Assembly (NCBI GenBank): GCA_934401915.1
Contig: CAKRSV010000008.1
Location: 50,150 to 114,149 of the forward strand
Direction of reading: 5' to 3'
Source: an uncultured Lachnospiraceae bacterium
GTDB lineage: Bacteria > Bacillota > Clostridia > Lachnospirales > Lachnospiraceae
DNA: 64,000 bases
Positions 61,443 through 64,000 of the stretch are shown here, in pieces (positions within the stretch are counted from its first letter, which is position 1; every line of letters begins with the position of its first letter). Made by a program: the position numbers and the translations under genes. Under the pieces are notes generated by a model. It saw nothing but the letters and a program-made list of their open reading frames with translations. It ran no database searches and was not told the origin of the DNA.

Positions 61443-62543
61443 ATGAGTACACTTACCTGTAGCTTTATCGGCCTGGGCCTGATCGGCGGCTCGATCGCAA
61501 AGGCGATCCGCACCGCTATCCCACAGGCAAAACTGCTGGCCTACGACACCAACGAATCTTCCCTGCAGCTCGCCGTCTCTGAGCAGGTCATCGACAGCGC
61601 CTTCTCTGAGCTTTGTCCGGAGCTGACCGCATGCGATTATCTCTTTCTCTGCGCGCCGGTTGCCCACAACATTCGCAATCTGCAGCTTTTAAAGGATGAT
61701 CTGCGGCCGGATACCATCCTGACTGACGTCGGCAGCGTCAAGACAGAGATTCACCGTGAGATCGAGCGTCTGGGACTCAAAAACTGCTTTATCGGCGGTC
61801 ATCCCATGGCAGGCTCCGAGCGCTTCGGCTATCAGAATTCCAAGGCGTCCCTTCTCGAAAACGCCTACTATATCCTGACGCCCTCCGACACCGTTCCCCA
61901 GGAAAAAGTGACTGCCTATCAGACGCTGGTCGCCTCAATCGGCGCGATCCCGCTGATCCTGACCTGCGAGGAACACGACTATGTCACAGCCGCCATCTCG
62001 CATCTCCCCCACATCATCGCCGCTTCGCTGGTGAATCTTGTGAAGAATTCCGATTCGAAGGAGGGCGTGATGAAGATGATCGCAGCCGGAGGTTTCAAGG
62101 ATATCACGCGGATTGCCTCCTCCTCTCCGGTCATGTGGCAGCAAATCTGTCTGTCCAACACGGAAAACATAGATACCCTGCTCCAGAAGTACATCCGCGA
62201 CCTGCAGCACATCGCAGACGAGATCGGAGCCAGAAAAGAAAATGCCCTGTATGATTTCTTTGACAGCGCAAGAGCCTACCGGGAATCCTTTATCGACGCC
62301 TCCAGCGGACCGATCAAAACCGAGTATGTCCTCACCGTCGATATCGCCGACAAGCCCGGCGCGATCGCTGCGATCGCCTCGCTTCTCGCCATGCACGAGG
62401 TCAGCATCAAAAATATCGGTATCAACCACAACCGCGAACTGGCAGAGGGCGCGCTGCGCATCGAGTTCTACAGTGCCGAATCGGCGGCAGACGCCGAGGG
62501 CGTGCTGACAAAGCACGGCTATGGGATCCATGCCAGAAAATAA
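61443..62543 (+). CDS. tyrA: Prephenate dehydrogenase with ACT domain
   Basis: 366 residues. It oxidises prephenate to 4-hydroxyphenylpyruvate for tyrosine. The NAD-binding start is IGLGLIGGSIAKAIR; the substrate region has IGGHPMAGSERFGY and ISHLPHIIAASLVN with the conserved His residues. A C-terminal ACT domain (about residues 290-366: TVDIADKPGAIAAIASLLA) likely gives feedback control by an aromatic amino acid. The start is the ATG at 61443 with AAAGG upstream, not the TTG nine bases earlier. It forms an operon with aroA (38 nt gap). Confidence 0.97.
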   Translation: MSTLTCSFIGLGLIGGSIAKAIRTAIPQAKLLAYDTNESSLQLAVSEQVIDSAFSELCPELTACDYLFLCAPVAHNIRNLQLLKDDLRPDTILTDVGSVKTEIHREIERLGLKNCFIGGHPMAGSERFGYQNSKASLLENAYYILTPSDTVPQEKVTAYQTLVASIGAIPLILTCEEHDYVTAAISHLPHIIAASLVNLVKNSDSKEGVMKMIAAGGFKDITRIASSSPVMWQQICLSNTENIDTLLQKYIRDLQHIADEIGARKENALYDFFDSARAYRESFIDASSGPIKTEYVLTVDIADKPGAIAAIASLLAMHEVSIKNIGINHNRELAEGALRIEFYSAESAADAEGVLTKHGYGIHARK

Positions 62544-62581
62544 ACCAGGATAAACACAGATACAGAAAGGAACTGTCTGAT

Positions 62582-63862
62582 ATGATATTAGAAAAAAGCA
62601 ACCGCCTGTCCGGAGAAGTTACCATTCCCGGCGACAAGTCCATTTCCCACCGCGCCGTCATGTTCGGCGCTCTCGCAGACGGAACGACCGAAGTGACCAA
62701 CTTTCTGAAAGGAGCAGACTGTCTTTCCACGATAAGCTGTTTCCAGAAGCTCGGCATCGAGATTGAAAACACGCCGGAGCATATTCTGATCCACGGAAAG
62801 GGACTTCACGGACTGCAGGCGCCCACTTCCGTGCTGGATGCCGGAAACAGCGGCACAACCACCCGCCTGATCTCCGGTATTCTGGCAGCGCAGCCCTTCA
62901 CCTGTACGCTCACCGGTGATTCCTCTATCCAGACGCGCCCCATGAAGCGGATCATGGAGCCGCTCTCCATGATGGGCGCCGCCATCGAAAGCGTCCGGCA
63001 CAACGACTGCGCTCCGCTTTCGATAAGTGGCAGGGAACTGAAAGGGATCCACTACCACTCAAAGGTCGCATCCGCGCAGGTCAAATCCTGCATCCTTCTC
63101 GCCGGACTTTACGCCAGCGGCGAGACGAGCGTGACGGAGCCTACCGTCAGCCGGAACCACTCCGAGATCATGCTCCGCTATTTCGGAGCCAATGTGCTGA
63201 CTGAAGGCACGACCGCCACGATCTTCCCGGAGCCCGTCCTGCACGGACAGCGCATCTGTGTGCCGGGCGACATCTCTTCCGCCGCATACTTTATCGCAGC
63301 CGGACTGCTCGTTCCAAACTCCGAGATCCTGATACGCAATGTCGGCATCAACCCGACGCGCGACGGAATCCTCCGGGTAGCCAGGGCTATGGGCGGAGAT
63401 ATCACCCTGCTGAACATCCGCGAAGAGGGGGAACCGACCGCAGATCTTCTGGTCCGATCCAGCAGTCTCCACGGAACGGTCGTGGAAGGTGATCTCATCC
63501 CTACCCTGATCGACGAGATACCAGTCATCAATATCATGGCCGCCTGCGCCGAGGGACAAACGATCATAAGGGACGCCGCCGAGCTGAAAGTGAAAGAATC
63601 CAACCGCATAGACGTGATGGTAGAGCAGCTTAAATCCATGGGCTGCGACATCACCGCAACTGATGACGGCATGATCATAAACGGGGGCAGACCACTGCAC
63701 GGCGCTGTCATTGACTCGCATCTGGATCACCGCATCGCTATGAGCTTTGCCGTCGCATCCCTGATCGCCGACGGCACGACCGAGATTCTTGGGAGCGACT
63801 GCGTCAACATCAGCTATCCGACCTTCTATCAGGATCTGCAAAGGCTGTCCACCAGAAAATAA
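62582..63862 (+). CDS. aroA: 3-phosphoshikimate 1-carboxyvinyltransferase (EPSP synthase)
   Basis: 426 residues, sixth step of the shikimate pathway. Motifs: IPGDKSISHRAVMFGALADG (phosphate/substrate lysine), LDAGNSGTTTRLISGIL (PEP site), RPMKRIMEPLSMMGA, IDEIPVINIMAACAEG with the catalytic Asp, and LKVKESNRIDVM. SGTTTRL in place of the GTAMRP of plant and E. coli enzymes points to the class II type. The ATG follows AAAGGAACTG. It is the last complete gene in the window. Confidence 0.97.
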   Translation: MILEKSNRLSGEVTIPGDKSISHRAVMFGALADGTTEVTNFLKGADCLSTISCFQKLGIEIENTPEHILIHGKGLHGLQAPTSVLDAGNSGTTTRLISGILAAQPFTCTLTGDSSIQTRPMKRIMEPLSMMGAAIESVRHNDCAPLSISGRELKGIHYHSKVASAQVKSCILLAGLYASGETSVTEPTVSRNHSEIMLRYFGANVLTEGTTATIFPEPVLHGQRICVPGDISSAAYFIAAGLLVPNSEILIRNVGINPTRDGILRVARAMGGDITLLNIREEGEPTADLLVRSSSLHGTVVEGDLIPTLIDEIPVINIMAACAEGQTIIRDAAELKVKESNRIDVMVEQLKSMGCDITATDDGMIINGGRPLHGAVIDSHLDHRIAMSFAVASLIADGTTEILGSDCVNISYPTFYQDLQRLSTRK

Positions 63863-63894
63863 AACAACCCATTTTCCGCAATATGCGCAAAGCA

Positions 63895-63924
63895 AAAGCT
63901 ATCCGGTTTTAATCGGATAGCTTT
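63895..63924. terminator. Hairpin after aroA, either direction
   Basis: AAAGCTATCCG pairs perfectly with CGGATAGCTTT around GTTTTAAT. T-rich sequence follows better on the minus strand (TTTTGCTTTG), so it may serve a gene arriving from the right as well as aroA. Confidence 0.6.
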
Positions 63925-63940
63925 CAGACTGTAGACAAAG

Positions 63941-63966
63941 TCCCGCACTTTTGTGTGGGATTTTTC
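63941..63966 (+). terminator. Terminator of tyrA-aroA
   Basis: TCCCGCAC pairs with GTGTGGGA (one G-U, TTTT loop) and is followed by TTTTTC. Confidence 0.7.
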
Positions 63967-63970
63967 TATG

Positions 63971-63997
63971 ATAAATGCTAAAAAGTTCAGCATTTAT
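63971..63997. repeat. Palindrome at the right edge
   Basis: ATAAATGCT and AGCATTTAT form a perfect 9-bp inverted repeat around 9 nt, 3 bases before the window ends. Its context beyond the edge is unknown; the border of a mobile element or a stem in another transcript are both possible. Confidence 0.4.
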
Positions 63998-64000
63998 ACG

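Overview
The window looks like a chromosomal segment of a spore-forming anaerobic member of the Bacillota, most likely Lachnospiraceae or close Clostridia. Pointers are the sporulation genes (yqfC, yqfD, a BofC-like gene, a SpoVB-like flippase, ftsK/spoIIIE, tepA), the anaerobe enzymes (a Re-type citrate synthase, the electron-bifurcating NfnAB pair, formate-THF ligase, Rex), a class B sortase, and a Cys/Asn-rich HCB-type small protein. G+C is about half. Nearly all genes lie on the minus strand; the plus strand carries an ABC-F gene (about 39-41 kb), a small-protein cluster (55-56 kb) and tyrA-aroA (61-64 kb). I see no tRNA, rRNA, CRISPR array, prophage or complete insertion sequence.

Layout, left to right. 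0-6.6 kb: the 5' end of a chemotaxis-type receptor, then a minus-strand run bofC-like > two flavoproteins > proB > 5-formyl-THF cyclo-ligase > proA. 6.7-12.7 kb: yqfC > yqfD > phoH > degenerate pgpH-like > ybeY > SpoVB-like flippase, which is the conserved Firmicutes RNA-maturation/sporulation block. 12.7-16.6 kb: zinc-ribbon membrane protein > rlmH > pyrimidine-nucleoside phosphorylase, and a MORN-like membrane protein. 16.8-19.1 kb: nfnA > nfnB. 19.2-28 kb: ftsK > fhs > folD > zinc-ribbon/TPR protein, an acyltransferase and tepA. 28.1-34.1 kb: CBS/CorC membrane protein > yebC > CFI-box protein > metY > polytopic membrane protein. 34.2-38.8 kb: nnr > alr > mazF, and rex > coiled-coil protein. 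39-41 kb: YdiF-type ABC-F gene preceded by a seven-codon leader ORF. 41-44.6 kb: Re-citrate synthase > GntR/FCD regulator > NADP-isocitrate dehydrogenase, with a perfect FCD-type palindrome over the promoter. 44.6-55 kb: a leaderless subtilase, then class B sortase > giant BspA-like LRR protein with a TPKTG sorting signal > second LRR protein. 55-56.4 kb: HCB-type protein and two small genes of unknown function. 56.4-61.1 kb: leuS with a structured leader, and a divergent EF-G paralogue. 61.4-63.9 kb: tyrA > aroA.

The genes fit a fermentative amino-acid-making lifestyle. Citrate synthase and isocitrate dehydrogenase supply 2-oxoglutarate for glutamate, ProB/ProA turn glutamate into proline, NfnAB balances NADH, NADPH and ferredoxin, Fhs and FolD handle one-carbon units, and Rex senses NADH/NAD+. 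The sortase operon is the main accessory surface module. Several promoters match sporulation sigma consensus (SigG-like for bofC-like, SigE-like for yqfC, SigK-like for the HCB gene). All calls come from reading the sequence and family knowledge; no database search was run.
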